Shown: positions 29,666 to 42,674, counted from the first letter of the stretch. The stretch: 64,000 nucleotides of DNA from Eriocheir sinensis (GCF_024679095.1 NC_066544.1:200368-264367); one strand, 5' to 3'. Notes: generated from the sequence alone by a model not told the origin. Translations and numbers: made by a program.

Positions 29666-32600
29666 CACCTTTTTTTCTTCCATTCGAAAGTTTTAAACCC
29701 TTATGAGTGTTTTGAGGTGTCATTTGTTGTGCAAATGAATATTAACTATAATATAACCATGTCAGATAGATGGATAGGTTATGCTAGGTACGCTTTAAGT
29801 CCTATTGAGACATCATGGTCACGCCCATTTCAACATTTCATGTCTATTTTCACACTTTGGTATTTCTTTCCTTTATTATTATTTCCTGTTTTGTTTTGTA
29901 TTTTTCTTCCATTTGATAATTGTTAAGCCTTTTTGAGTATATTGAGGTATCACCAATCTTAACTCCGTTGACGTGGTCATATAACGGCTAGTATTGATTT
30001 CCACAACAAATGATGCTTCAAAACACTAAAGAGCTTAAATTCTGTCAATGGACAAAATAGAAAGAAAAAAAAGAGAACCCGCGAATAGAGGAAAGATTTA
30101 CCGTTGTTTTCATCTATACACTCTCAATGTTCTTTTTTACGGAAGGTTTAAAGGGTAGTAGAGAATATATAACGCATTATGTAACGTGACGTAACGTAAC
30201 GTAACATGTAACGTATAGCAACAAAAGAGCAGTTGGCAGAGTAGAAGACGAGATGTCGGCGCGTGAGTAATACAATCTCCCCAATTGTCATATTATGGTT
30301 ATTATTCATTTTCACAACAAATGAGACATCAAAACACTCAAAAGTGTTTAAAACTATCAAGTGGAAGAATAAAATTCCAAAAGGAAAAGCGGTAATAGAG
30401 GAAATATTCACCCTAATTGAATTAAAGATCATGAAATACTGGTATTAAGAACTACTGATGATAGTGTTCACAAGTGGGTGGATTTATTTTTCAATAATCA
30501 AAGTCTTCCAGGAAGAATTTATATGAACAATATTCATTGAAACGTAATGTTTATTGGTTTATTAATTTTTTTTTCTGTAATTTTACTCAGTTTACTGTAT
30601 ATACTGTGAATTCCATGTATTTAGTTTTTGACCCGCAATTCCCTTTTACATACCTGATCCTAATCAATGAACTTTTTTTTATCTTTTGATACTATGTGTA
30701 ACCAAAATTGATATGTACTTCTCGTACTCTTTTATTTTCAGTTTAATTTGCTAGTCATTTGGTAACTCCTTTATTTTCTCTGCATACAATATTTGATGAT
30801 GCATAGGATACGCTAAGATTAGGATAAGGTAATCCAGTAATATATTCCCTATTAAGCTGTCGGTTTCAACAATGCTAGATCATTGATTGTCAGCCTGTAT
30901 GTCCGGAGTACTGTAGAGCCTGTCTGGTTTCTAACATGCTTAATTTGGTACTTGTTTTACATTCACTTATCTTCTATTTATTAAGTGTGTATTCCCTTTT
31001 GGTAATGATCATCAACAGGTGAAAAGATTAATAATACGCTAAGCACATAAGAGAGTGAGTTCTGCCCACCTTAGTTATACATGATGACATGTCACTAATA
31101 CCCTTCCATACATTAACTAATTGGTTTCCTCCAGTACGTTTCGATAAGTTTTCTCTGAAGGCCCGGTTCAGGCACATGGTTATCCCGCGTCCTTTCTCTA
31201 GGTTTAAAGTGTTCTGGCAATACATAAATACATAAATATTTTAGTCCTCATTGGTCTCTGGTTATAAAAATTAACATTACTGGTCACATTAATTGATAAA
31301 AAAAATATGGTTCTCTAATTTTCCTCCATATCTGAGTATCATGCGTTGATCACATTAACTCCATGGTTTCCTGGTGTTTGGGTTCCATTACATACTACTT
31401 TCTAATAGGATCTTGGAGATACACTTATATTGTTGACCTAATCCTGTGGTTTACTGTGGTTTGGTTCCATTCCACACTACTCTAATAGGACCCACTATAA
31501 TCCCTTGGTATTGTTGACCTTGTCCTTAATGAATTAGGTAAAATATTATAATATATTTGCTCGATAAGATCATTTTTTTTTTTGTCGTTTTTGTTGGTGT
31601 TATTGACAGCTTGACTTACTCCTTTGTGATTGTATTACTTCCTTTACGAGCAATACCTATTTTTTGTTTTGTTTTTCGCCATTCATAGTGTGGGTGGGAT
31701 CGAACATTTGGGTAGAAAAAAATGTGATGAGTGTATTTTTTTTTTATAATTTTGATTTTTTTTTTTTCACACCATTGTCTTCGCATGCTCAAGGATATGA
31801 GTATGGGAAGGTTTAATCCCAGCAAAATCATTTTTCTATACCCCCTAAAAAGTGCATACTCTGCTTCCTAATGTACTTAAGATTCATTTTGAGAATTGTG
31901 TGTCATGTTATGGGAGTTTTTTTTTTTAAGTGTCTAGGAAAAAAATATAGTTAAAGTTGTAGATTAAATTACCTATTTTTCTGAAAGCTCAAAGTATAAC
32001 TATCTTTTCTTTCTTATTATATCCTCCCGTAAGCAAATGAATGTGTGGAATTAGTGAAGGTAACAGCGTTACAATGCTTATATGGAGTTCAAGATTTTAC
32101 CGTCATCAAAATCATTTCCATAATGTCTGGAAAGAACAAGTGCCTTAACTAGCGAACTATATTATTCTGTCTGTTTTTTGTTTTGTTTTTTCAAATAGAA
32201 AAAAAAAATCACCCTCTCAATAATTAGCACTTTGACATGTTCTAAATAAATGTGTTATATTGGATTGCATATACTGATTTCCGCCCCACACACACACACA
32301 CAAAAAAAAAGAGAAAGGAGAAAAGTATGAATAAAATATAATAAGTTAAGAATGTCTTGTCTTGTCTTATCTTTGCTCATTTGCTGACTAAGAACAAGTT
32401 AGATTTTTACGATCATCTCATCTTCAAGTGTAACTACATTGATTTTCAGCGTCGTTTATATGCATTAACGAAAAGTAAAATTTATGGTTATGTGACTGTG
32501 AGCAGTTAACGAAGATATGATGTATGACACAGGTAATAGAAGGAACCGTTGCAAGAAACGTAGCAGAAAGATAATGGTATGCTTAGTAGGAAGAATGTGG

Positions 32601-32696
32601 CAATATTCACGCTAAAGGTAACAGTAACGTAGCAAAAACACACACACAAAAAAACGCAATGACCTACTTGACCTACTCCTTTGTGATTGTATTTCT
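29666..32696. other. Right-arm AT-rich sequence (mirror of 25.1-28.1 kb)
   Basis: Inverted, near-identical copy of the left arm with scattered substitutions and small indels. Carries the three 95-bp motifs and the SINE-3 body piece at 31.75-31.84 kb. No additional gene seen. Confidence 0.7.
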
Positions 32697-32868
32697 TCCT
32701 TTACGAGATAAAAAAGCAAGTTTTTTTTTACACTTCATTGTCTTCGCATGCTCAAGGATATGAGTATGGGAAGGTTTAATCCCAGCAAAATTTTTCCACT
32801 CCGCCCGGGAATCGAACCCGGTCTCTCTCGGTTATGAGCCGAGTGTGCTAACCACTGCACCACGAAGC
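32697..32868 (-). mobile_element. SINE-3 with tRNA-Met(CAT)-like head, right arm
   Basis: Mirror of 24909-25110. The tRNA-like part (32797-32868, minus strand) has identical A box, anticodon CAT and B box. Confidence 0.7.
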
Positions 32869-33042
32869 CCCCCCCTCCCCCCCCCCCCCCCCGATTATCA
32901 GAAAGGTTGTGGGAATATGCACATTAAAGGTACCAATACATAGCATTGGCGTAATAGGATGTAGTAAAAGGGTTCTTAAAAGGTGACGGGGACGTGGTAA
33001 CTAGGTAGTAGAAACGTACATATGATCCACAGAACGTTGCAA

Positions 33043-33093
<51 letters not shown>

Positions 33094-33167
33094 CATGTAT
33101 GCCCTGTGTGTGTACTATAACTTGTCTGAATTATCCCGCTCATCCAGAATTAAGATGCTTTTAACAA

Positions 33168-33214
<47 letters not shown>
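33043..33214. repeat. (ATT)n tracts, right arm
   Basis: Mirror of the two AAT tracts at 24.56-24.74 kb. Confidence 0.9.
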
Positions 33215-33215
<1 letters not shown>

Positions 33216-33578
33216 CATGTATGCCATATGTGTGTACTATAACTTGTATGAATCCCTCTCATCCCGAATTAAGATGTATTTTTAGAGTGTAATTCAAAAT
33301 TTATTGTGTTCATGTAATGGTTTAACTATTCAGACTGGATTAAGTTTGGATTTAACACAAACGAAAAATAATCGACCTGCATTAAGCTAATATAAGATTT
33401 TGGCATGTTAGTTTCTCACTAGATATCAATAAAAATCATAAAATCCTATTCATTTTAACTATTCCTTATATAAAGACTATCGCGGTGGTAGTTTAATTCT
33501 TTATCTTGACGCCCGGAAAAACGCGGGAAAGGGGGGAGGGGATGCAGATGTATCTCGCCGAATACCATTCCACAGCTT

Positions 33579-33797
33579 TCACAGAGTTTTCTGCATTGTT
33601 AGCTCGTGGTGAAGAACACTCATGGACGGAAGGAGAGATGTGAAACGTCTCCCACAATGTTTAAACAAAGAGTCATCTCCACGGCGGTCACTGTCGACGC
33701 ACGACCGACACGATCCACTAAACGACTTTCGTTTCCCACACTGTTTACACAAAGCATTGCTTCTCATTCTCACGAGAAATATACCATCATCCCGCAA
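33579..33797 (-). pseudogene. Cys-pair-rich open frame, right arm copy
   Basis: Minus-strand copy of the frames at 23166 and 23975: LCKQCGKRKSFSGSCRSC, DDSLFKHCGRRF, TMQKTL. Single here because the right arm lacks the 801-bp duplication. Confidence 0.3.
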
Positions 33798-34079
33798 CAG
33801 AGACGAGTCAACACCGTGACGTTAAGCCGTTCCCCACCAGGGCTCAGCTTTGTTCGCCTAACGCGGGAGAGTGGGAGATACCTAACACATCTGCTAGAGG
33901 AGGGTGGGATGCGGTGGGTGGGGGGGGGGGGGTGAAGAGCGGAAGCAGGTGTGTAGCGAATTTTATGTAACGACTTTCCCATCATCGCCATCTTCCATAG
34001 TATATTTTCAACTGTGACTCCCCGTCATTCATATAATTTCTCTTTCTTCCTTTCTCTTTTTGTCTTTTTTCATCTTCGT

Positions 34080-34082
<3 letters not shown>

Positions 34083-34121
<39 letters not shown>

Positions 34122-34310
34122 TTTCTTCTCTTCCTTTCTTTTTCTCCTCTCTCTTCCTCTCTTTTCTCCTCTCTTCCTCTCTTTTCTCCTCTTTCTCTCT
34201 CTCCTCTTCTCTTTCTCTCTCTCCTTTTATCCTCTCTCCTTTTCTAATCTCTTTCTCCTTCTCTCTCCTTTTCTCCTCTTTTTCTCTCTCTCTCCTTTTC
34301 TTAACATAAC
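34083..34310. repeat. CT-rich tract, right arm
   Basis: Short (CT)n then imperfect CTCCTTTTCT sequence; shorter and more degenerate than the left-arm GA tract. Confidence 0.9.
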
Positions 34311-34499
34311 TTTGTGCTTTTTGTGTGCTTAACGTATATGCTTAAACTCAAACTCCATGTTTAACATTTTTGCGGTTACTTATACATCATCTTCCCCAAA
34401 ATAAAAAGATACAGTTACTATACTTTCTTTCTCAAAGACAGAGTTTTAATGTACACAACACAACTTTGTGTACTTGATTAATCTCAAACTCTTATTTAC

Positions 34500-34502
<3 letters not shown>

Positions 34503-34548
<46 letters not shown>
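34503..34548. repeat. (GT)n microsatellite, right arm
   Basis: Mirror of the CA array at 22319-22386. Confidence 0.95.
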
Positions 34549-34551
<3 letters not shown>

Positions 34552-34765
34552 CAAAGCTAACAGGTAACAAAGGCGTAACTGTTAAGTATAGCATCTCAGC
34601 ATGGCGTCACTACTTCACCCTACACGCTCCCTCTAAGACAGAACGAGGCATGGCGCAGCCCATGTCTCGACGCTCCCGGACTCGTCACCTCCCACCAACC
34701 GCACCATAGCACATCCCTCGCTCTCTCCCCATAGCATGTCACTGCCGATCCCTCTCTGTCCCGCC

Positions 34766-35095
34766 CCACGCTCCCTTGCCCCGCCAAATCAAGCCGCTAT
34801 GGCAGGGGTCACTACCGATTTCTTTCCGCCCCGCCACTCTCCGTCCCACCCCACGCCCCGACGCTCTCCACTCCGTCCCACGCCCTGCCACTCTCCGTCC
34901 CGACGCTCTCCACCCCGCCCCACACCCCGCCAAATCAAGCCGCTATGGCATAGGATACTACGGATGTCTTTCCGCCCCCGCCCCACGCTCCCTTGCCCCG
35001 CCAAATCAAGCCGCTATGGCGCAGGATACTACGGATGTCTTTCCGCCCCCGCCCCACGCTCCCTTGCCCCGCCAAATCAAGCCGGTATGGCAATA
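34766..35095. repeat. 71-bp satellite array, right arm (~3 units, one rearranged)
   Basis: Two full units (34936-35086) and a partial one at 34766-34800 match the left-arm 71-bp unit. A variant stretch of CCGTCCC/ACGCTCTCC sequence lies between (34801-34930). Copy number is far lower than on the left. Confidence 0.9.
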
Positions 35096-35105
35096 TTATA
35101 ACTAC

Positions 35106-35113
35106 TGAATTTA
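35106..35113. repeat. 8-bp target duplication, right
   Basis: TGAATTTA, identical to 21379-21386. Confidence 0.88.
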
Positions 35114-35770
35114 CTTGTCTACATCTGAGTTTTACGCCATTGTTCCTCGTGCGCAAAGTGTCATCGATCATAAACAATGTTGATCTGTCTACATTCGTGA
35201 AACCATTAAGTATTTTAAAACATTCGATCAGTTTTCCTCGGAGGCGACGTTTCTCAAGAGAGAACATGTTAAGGGTAGAAAGCCTTTCTTCGTAGGATTT
35301 GTTGCGCAAGGAAGGGATCATTTTCGTTGCCCGACGCTGAACACCTTCTAATTTAGCAATATCCTTTGCATGGTGGGGGAACCAAAACTGTACCGCATAT
35401 TCCAAGTGGGGTCTGACTAAACTGTTGTAGAGCGGGAGTATTACATCTTTATTCTTGAATACAAAGTTTCTTTTAATGAAGCCCAACATTCTGTTCGCTT
35501 TATTTGCTGCATCGATGCATTGCTGTGAGAATTTGAGGTTTGACGCGATTTTGACCCCCAAGTCTTTGACGCATTGAACGCTTTTGAGTTTAACGCCGCG
35601 CATTTCGTATTCGAACTTCTTATTCCTCGTTCCAACTTGAAGGACCTGGCACTTGTCTACGTTAAAGGGCATCTCCCATCTATCCGACCAAGCTGAAATT
35701 TTGTGCAAATCCTCTTGGAGGCCTTGCCTGTCTTCGTCAGTGAGAACCGAGTTACCAATCTTTGTGTCGT

Positions 35771-35772
<2 letters not shown>
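35106..35772 (-). mobile_element. LINE-B copy 2, RT 3' half (right flank of the palindrome)
   Basis: One long minus-strand frame of an L2/CR1-like LINE. It starts just after the RT catalytic DD (SDDTKIGNSVLTDEDRQGL) and runs through WEMPFNVDKCQVLQVG, VKDLGVKIASNLKFSQQC, LVRPHLEYAVQFWFPHHAKD, VQRRATKMIPSLRNKSYEER and LEKRRLRGKLIECFKIL to LRCRQVNS, where the palindrome interrupts it. The frame is intact over more than 200 codons, so this copy is young. The 5' side is cut off by a GA array. Confidence 0.85.

Positions 35773-35839
<67 letters not shown>
35773..35839. repeat. (GA)n microsatellite
   Basis: Array at the 5' truncation of LINE-B copy 2; LINE-B copy 1 (18.2 kb) is likewise truncated at a GA array. 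Confidence 0.95.
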
Positions 35840-35840
<1 letters not shown>

Positions 35841-36169
35841 CATTGTTCGGGGCCCACACTTCGATCTCTATTGTTGCTGCACAAGTACACCTTGTTCACA
35901 CACTAAAAAAACTATCGTTACAGTGGGGTCCGAAGAATTTCACACTGAGCAACCCGGTAATCCCGGTAGGGTTGGTAAGGGTGTGATCACCCCCACCACC
36001 TCAGCTCTGCTGGGGGAGCAGGACAAGACCCCCGTAAGGGAGGGATAGAGAGGAAGGGAGACACTGAGATACCAGATATCACCATAATATCAACGGAGTG
36101 ATTTGAGTGCCACTTGTTTAAGCTTTTTATTCACAAATTATTAAGCAATAATGCTCATATGATATACGT
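35840..36169. other. No recognisable feature
   Basis: Unclassified sequence between the GA array and a hAT fragment. Confidence 0.35.
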
Positions 36170-36420
36170 AACAGCGGTGGGTAGAAGTATTCTCCCATAT
36201 CAAAGGCAAAAACAACCATCAACGCTTGTCAGATATACTTCAGTTCATAATGTGCCATCCTGGAACTAATGCTTCCACTGAACGTGTCTTTTCTTTCATG
36301 AACAAGTTGTGGGCATCTGAAAAAAACACAACTTCAAACTGCAACGCTAATAGCATTGCTGGTAAGAAAGACAAAGTTTAAAAAGAGTTGGATGGACTTT
36401 ACAGGTTGTTTCAATCTACT
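36170..36420 (+). pseudogene. hAT transposase C-terminal (dimerisation) fragment
   Basis: The frame reads RWVEVFSHIKGKNNHQRL, then ILQFIMCHPGTNASTERVFS followed by FMNKLWASEK. The PGTN-x-ERVFS-x2-N-x-W signature is the dimerisation region of hAT-family transposases. No catalytic part, zinc finger or TIR was found, and the frame breaks soon after. It differs in sequence from the hAT remnant at 61.4 kb, so it is another hAT lineage. Confidence 0.7.
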
Positions 36421-37130
36421 CTCTTGTGCTGCCTCATTGCCTAGTAAAAAGTAGGAACTTTCCGCGCTTTTTAAATTGACGAATAAGGAATTTGGCGCGG
36501 GCGTTTTGAATTGCCGAAATTAGTCGTCTCTGGAGAAGAATAATTTATTAACTAGCTTGCATGCATGAGTTAATTTGTCTGTTGGTATAAAGACTCGCCG
36601 ATAATTATTAGAGAATTAATCATATTGGGTGCATTCCATGATTGTTTCGAGACAAGCGAATACCGTGACTCGAGTAGTGCATGCCATACTTATGAAACCA
36701 ATGCCAACGTTACGTTAGCATTTGGGTGATAAGTCAAGTTTATAATCCACTATAAATCTATCGTAAGGGTCAGCTAGGTTTTATGTAACCTCCTAGGCTC
36801 AGTGGAGCCGTATATAGCAATCAGTCAGTGGGAGTCACTCTGATATCCGAATCCTGAGTGACATTACCGCAAGGTGTTTATCATATTGTCTCCTAAATGG
36901 ACGAAATTTTAACTCTTCACTTGTGTGTGAGGTGTTAAAGCATAATTTCATCACCCCAAATACTACAATGTTATAGCTACATAGAACACAGATCAATTAA
37001 CTTCGACTAAGACTCCACCTGTGTGTTTCATGAAGCGTTACTGTGCCAGCTCAAATTCTACTGCATCATTTACGAGTCCCGCTCACTTGGTTCAGGCAAG
37101 TGAACCCACACCCAACACACGCAGTGACAT
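36421..37130. other. No gene recognised
   Basis: AT-rich sequence. No supported ORF, SINE or TIR. Confidence 0.35.
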
Positions 37131-37499
37131 TTTTTTTTTTTTTTTACGTCGCTGCCTGTTGCGCCGGTAGGCATCTTCCTGGTGGGGCCTGATGGTCGGC
37201 CCAAGGCTTTTTCCAGGTGGGGCCTGATGGTCGGCCCAGCCCGTTCTGGCGCAGGCGAGTGTTTATAGTGGCGCCATCTTGCATTGGCTCATGCTGCCCC
37301 CCGGAACTCGTTCTTGATTCGCTTGGACGAGTTCCTCTAGAGTCCAGGTTGATGGGTGGTCTTCAGGACAGCATGTGGGTAGTTTTAAGCCACTCGGCGG
37401 TGACTGAAAAATCCGAGTGGTAGCGTGGGGATTCGAACCCGCGTCGTCCATCACGCGGTGAATGTGGGCCCAGTACGCTACCAGTTCGGCCACCGCTTA
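37131..37499 (-). mobile_element. SINE-2, tRNA-derived, copy 1 (~365 bp)
   Basis: On the minus strand the head has A-box-like GGTGGCCGAACTGGTAGCG and B box GGTTCGAATCC. It is followed by a body (GCCGAGTGGCTTAAAACTAC, CAAGATGGCGCCACTATAAA, GAACGGGCTGGGCCGACCAT) and a 3' end CGGCGCAACAGGCAGCGACG with an A-run (T-run at 37131-37145). A duplicated internal segment (GGGCCTGATGGTCGGCCCA, twice) lies near the 3' end. Confidence 0.78.
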
Positions 37500-38376
37500 C
37501 CCTACCCTAGTGATACCAACATGAGTAGCCTGTTCTCAATGGCTTCGTCCTCGGTGTCAGTTTGTATCGTGCTGAATGTGTAACGATAGTTTTTTTTAGT
37601 GTGTGCACATAAAGGCATGTGTCATAAGTTTTATTCATTCTCATTTCGCTGAGTAGTCACATACATCCCTTATGTGTCTTAGGCATTATCATATACCCGT
37701 ATTTGGGTTTGCATACAATTTCCTTTTTTACCTTCGTGATCATGACTGATTTACATTTTCCATTTTGTATGTGAAACCTCTTTGGTTCATTCAATCAGTT
37801 AAAGGGGAAGGGAATTGGGTGAGCAACCCATCTTCAGGACGTACCTTGTGTAGGTCGTCTGGCCTTTTTGTAGTCTTCTCATGTCATTGTGAATCCCTGT
37901 GTAAAGATGTGGTTGACCAGCAGCTGCGCAGTGGACACGCGGGAAGAATGGTAGGCCGCGCAGAAAATGATGGAAGCAGAGTGGCAAGGATGGTGGGAAG
38001 GTGTGACCCTTACCAAAAAATCCTTCACTCCTTCAGGGATGTCGACCTGAAAGTGAGGAGTGAGGTCAAAGTGGCAATACAGCCCCCGCCCCCTCCTTCC
38101 TCTGTCGTTAATATGTGACATTGAAAACTTTGTGCAATTTCACCATTTTATGTATCATAAAATGGTGAAATTGTAAAAAAAATTCAATGTTACATATTTT
38201 AGGAACCAATAGCCACGCCTCCGTGATTGCGACCGCAACGTCACATGTGGACCTAACCGTCAAAGTCACTTCCCCGATCATGCTACTCAGTGAGATCACC
38301 TTGGAGAGGAGTAAAGATGACATTTACACTATACACGCGACACCTCAAAATGTTTATACTCATTCTCCAGCAATGG
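37500..38376. other. No gene recognised; contains one hairpin
   Basis: Short overlapping frames on both strands at 37.76-38.32 kb are unrecognised and lack support. See hairpin at 38103-38196. Confidence 0.35.
38103..38196. repeat. Long hairpin (imperfect inverted repeat)
   Basis: Arms CAATTTCACCATTTTATG and CATAAAATGGTGAAATTG around a ~3-nt loop extend outwards imperfectly to TGTGACATTGAA/TTCAATGTTACATA. Could be a tiny foldback MITE. Confidence 0.75.

Positions 38377-38443
<67 letters not shown>
38377..38443. repeat. (GT)n microsatellite
   Basis: GT array. Confidence 0.95.
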
Positions 38444-38446
<3 letters not shown>

Positions 38447-38696
38447 CCGCGAGCACACACTCTTCCTTTCTCCACTGATCGGTTCCTCTTAACAAAGTCT
38501 TCAGAAATATATTACCCTCTCGGTTCTCAATTTCTCTTCTTCCTCCTCCTTTTCCTGGTCTTCCACCTTTTTCTCCTCGTGTTACTTCCCCTTTAAATCG
38601 CATTCCATTTCAATCAGGTTTTCATTGAAAGGAAGAAGACTTGCGACGGAGACGGAGGTCGGTAAAGTGAGAGATACGGTGGAGAACTGTAAAATT

Positions 38697-39268
<572 letters not shown>

Positions 39269-39337
<69 letters not shown>
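39269..39337. repeat. (TA)n microsatellite
   Basis: TA array. Confidence 0.95.
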
Positions 39338-39341
<4 letters not shown>

Positions 39342-39499
39342 AACAATAGCATCATCGTTGTCACGAACATCCTTATTTCTCGACGTTTCGACTCTTTCTT
39401 GAGTCATCATCATGACTAGAAATGGCATAAAATATCGATAAAATCAATATAAGCAATGTGCATGAACATACAAGACATTACAAATTAAAATTTAAAATG
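39338..39499. other. Short unclassified segment with a GACTC/GAGTC stem
   Basis: The minus strand contains TGATGACTC-AAGAAA-GAGTCGAAACG, which superficially resembles a hammerhead core (CTGANGA ... GAAA) as found in some Penelope-like elements. The catalytic core is not complete by eye. Confidence 0.25.
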
Positions 39500-39725
<226 letters not shown>

Positions 39726-40971
39726 CAGTAATCCCTCGAGATATCGCGGTTCACTTATCGCGGTCTTGCTGTTTCGCGGATTTTTAAATTGTATCGTATC
39801 GCGGATTTTTCGCTATATCGCGGGATTTTGCTGTAAAATAAGCATTTTCAAGCCTATAAAGTGAAAACGATATAAATCAACGTAAGTAGGAACACACCTA
39901 CATAAACACCTACGTCACCCACCTATTTTTTTTTTTTCGTCGCGGCCTATTGCGCCGTTAGTCTTTTCTCTGGTTCACTCCTCTCCGTCCCCGTATTTTT
40001 CTCCTTCCTTTTCATTTCTTTGTTCTTTTCCTTTCACCTCCCTCCCAGTTTTTCTCTTTTAATCTCTTTCCCTCCCACACACACCTTTTGTCTCCCCCTC
40101 TTACCTCTCCTTTACCTGACCCTCCCTACCTCTCTTTTAATATCTTTCCCTCCCACTCACACTTTTTTTTTCCCCCTCTTTCCTCACCTTTACCTGACCC
40201 TCCCTACCTCTCTCTTTTAATCTCTTTCCCACCCACTCACACCTATTCTCTCCCTCTCTTTCCTCACCTTTACCTGACCCTCCCCACATCTCTCTTTTAA
40301 TCTCTTTCCCTCCCACTCACACCCTTTCTCTCCCCCTCTTTCCTCACCTTTACCTGACCCTCCCTCCCTCTCTTTTAATCTCTTTCCCTCCCACTCACAC
40401 CCTTTCTCTCCCTCTCTTTCCTCATCTTTACCTGACCCTCCCTGCCTCTCTCTTTTAATCTCTTTCCCTCCCACTCACACCCTTTCTCTCCCCCTCTTTC
40501 CTCATCTTTACCTGACCCTCCCCACCTCTCTCTTTTAATCTCTTTCCCACCCACTCACACCTATTCTCTCCCCCTCTTTCCTCACCTTTACCTGACCCTC
40601 CCTGCCTCTCTCTTTTAATCTCTTTCCCTCCCACTCACACCCTTTCTCTCCCTCTCTTTCCTCATCTTTACCTGACCCTCCCTACCTCTCTTTTTTAATC
40701 TCTTTCTCTCCCACTCACACCCTTTCTCTCCCCCTCTTTCCTCACCTTTACCTGACCCTCCCTACCTCTCTTTTAATCTCTTTCCCTCCCACTCACACCT
40801 TTTCTCTCCCCCTCTTTCCTCACCTTTACCTGAACCTCCCTACCTCTCTCTTCTTTTCCCGTCCCATTTCCTCCACTCATTTCCCTTTTTTCCTCCTTTC
40901 TCACACCCTCTTATCTTTAGTCTTATCTCTCACTCTATCACTCTTCCTCCCTTTCTCCTTCCCCATTAGAT

Positions 40972-41026
<55 letters not shown>

Positions 41027-41167
41027 GGGGAAATGGGAAGGGTGTGTGGAGGGAGGGGCAGAAGTGAGTCAGGTTATGTTCTGACCAAAGCCCTGACCTG
41101 ACTCTCTCCTGCCACTCCCTCCCCACACCCTTCTCATTTCCCCTTCTCTGTGTGTGTGTGTGTTTTA

Positions 41168-41207
<40 letters not shown>

Positions 41208-41827
41208 GGTGTGGGGAGGGAGGGGCGGAAGTGAGAGTCAGGTCATGTCCTGACTGAAGCCCTGACCTGACTCTCCCTCAGGACCTGACATGACTCTCCC
41301 CACTGTCCCTCCCTCCCCACACCCTACTCCTTCTTTTCATCCTCTTTATATCTCCCTGTTTCCTCCACTACATTTCCTTGTTCTCCCTTCTTACATGCTC
41401 TATCAGTATTTTTTTCATGACTCACTCTGTCCCTCTCCTCCCTTTCCCCTTCCGTATTTACCTAATTGTGATATAAAAGAAGTGAGCTACGCTCATATTG
41501 TCCTTTCTCTGAGTAGCTATTCTTCCGCCCCGCGAAACTAATTCTTGCGCGAAGTTCGTATTTATGAAGCAAATGTCGAAAGTCGAAATAAGAATTATAG
41601 TATCATTTATTGGGACCGCGTCGTAACAACGAAACGTCGTAGGAAGTGTTTATAAGAGTGTGGGAAAGGTCAATAGGAGTGTGGGAAAGATTTGTAAGAG
41701 TGTGGGGAGGGTTTATAAAGCCTTAAAATATATATAAATAATAAAAAAATATAAGGTCGCTACTTCGCGGATTTTCGCCTATCGCGGGGGGTTCTGGAAC
41801 CTAACCCCCGCGATAGACGAGGGATTG

Positions 41828-41830
<3 letters not shown>
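39726..41830 (+). mobile_element. Pogo/Tigger-like non-autonomous element, copy 1 (2.1 kb)
   Basis: Ends are CAGTAATCCCTCGAGATATC at left and, reverse complemented, CAGCAATCCCTCGTCTATC at right, both followed by GCGG-rich sequence, and both flanked by TA. CAGT-A-TCCC ends with TA target sites are typical of pogo/Tigger elements (established knowledge). Instead of a transposase the element holds a SINE-2-like 3' scrap (39930-39965), an ~80-bp minisatellite, CA/GT tracts with hairpins (40.98-41.2 kb) and ~0.5 kb of unique sequence. Copy 2 is inverted at 47879-49849. Confidence 0.8.
40057..40840. repeat. ~80-bp pyrimidine-rich minisatellite (~10 units)
   Basis: TTTAATCTCTTTCCCTCCCA recurs about every 78-80 bp with CCTTTACCTGACCCTCCCTAC between. 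Repeated inverted at 48880-49510 in copy 2. Confidence 0.93.
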
Positions 41831-41905
<75 letters not shown>

Positions 41906-41915
41906 ATATATATCT

Positions 41916-41961
<46 letters not shown>

Positions 41962-42014
41962 ATATATATATATATATAGATATATGTATATATATATATA
42001 TAGATATATATATA

Positions 42015-42104
<90 letters not shown>
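41831..42104. repeat. (TA)n array with TC/GA interruptions
   Basis: Imperfect TA array between the Tigger-like element and the MULE. Confidence 0.95.
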
Positions 42105-42107
<3 letters not shown>

Positions 42108-42129
42108 GGAGTAGGTAGGAAGACAGGTG

Positions 42130-42300
42130 CCAGCCAGATTCCCCTGGACAATTTCCCTGACAGCTTCCCCTGAGATATTCCCCCTGGACTCATTCCCCTG
42201 GACACATTCCCCCCTTGATACTTTCCCCCCTGGACACATTCCCCCCTGGGCATATTCCCCTCTGGACATTTCCCCCCGCAAACATCCCCTTCCTACATTC
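42130..42300. repeat. Left terminal array (CCCCTGGAC units)
   Basis: Degenerate units such as ATTCCCCTGGACAA, TTCCCCTGGACACA, TTCCCCCCTGGGCATA; spacing varies from 13 to 17 bp. Confidence 0.8.
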
Positions 42301-42674
42301 ATTCACCTGCCCCTTCGGTCCTGCGTCAACCACTTTCAGCTTTTACTATCCCTCCCTTCCTTGTTCTTTCTTCGATGGTTGCTTTCCCTCATCTCCCTCT
42401 TCAAACTTTCCCGGTGGCATATGACCCTAGTTGTTGTGCCGCTGTCTTTTCTACCTAAATCAATACAATAGTGCATTAATTCACCTCTTCTCTTCCCTTG
42501 CCTCAGACGGTTGAGCTGCTGTTCCAGAACTTAAACTATCACTGTTAACAGTTTGTTAGAGTTTAATGACTCAGTTTAGAGTGTCTTGTTTCAGTTCAAA
42601 CAGTGTTTCACGCCTCGTTATCGTCACCCTGGCAATGAATCTCAGGTCAGTTCCTGCCACAGCCCTCGCACGAC

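Noticed and set aside
37765..38323. Possible small genes on either strand
   Set aside because: No start context, homology or conserved motif; frames overlap on opposite strands.
40057..40840. Ser/Pro/Leu-rich repeated protein (and its reverse at 48.9-49.5 kb)
   Set aside because: Translation of an ~80-bp pyrimidine minisatellite within a non-autonomous transposon.
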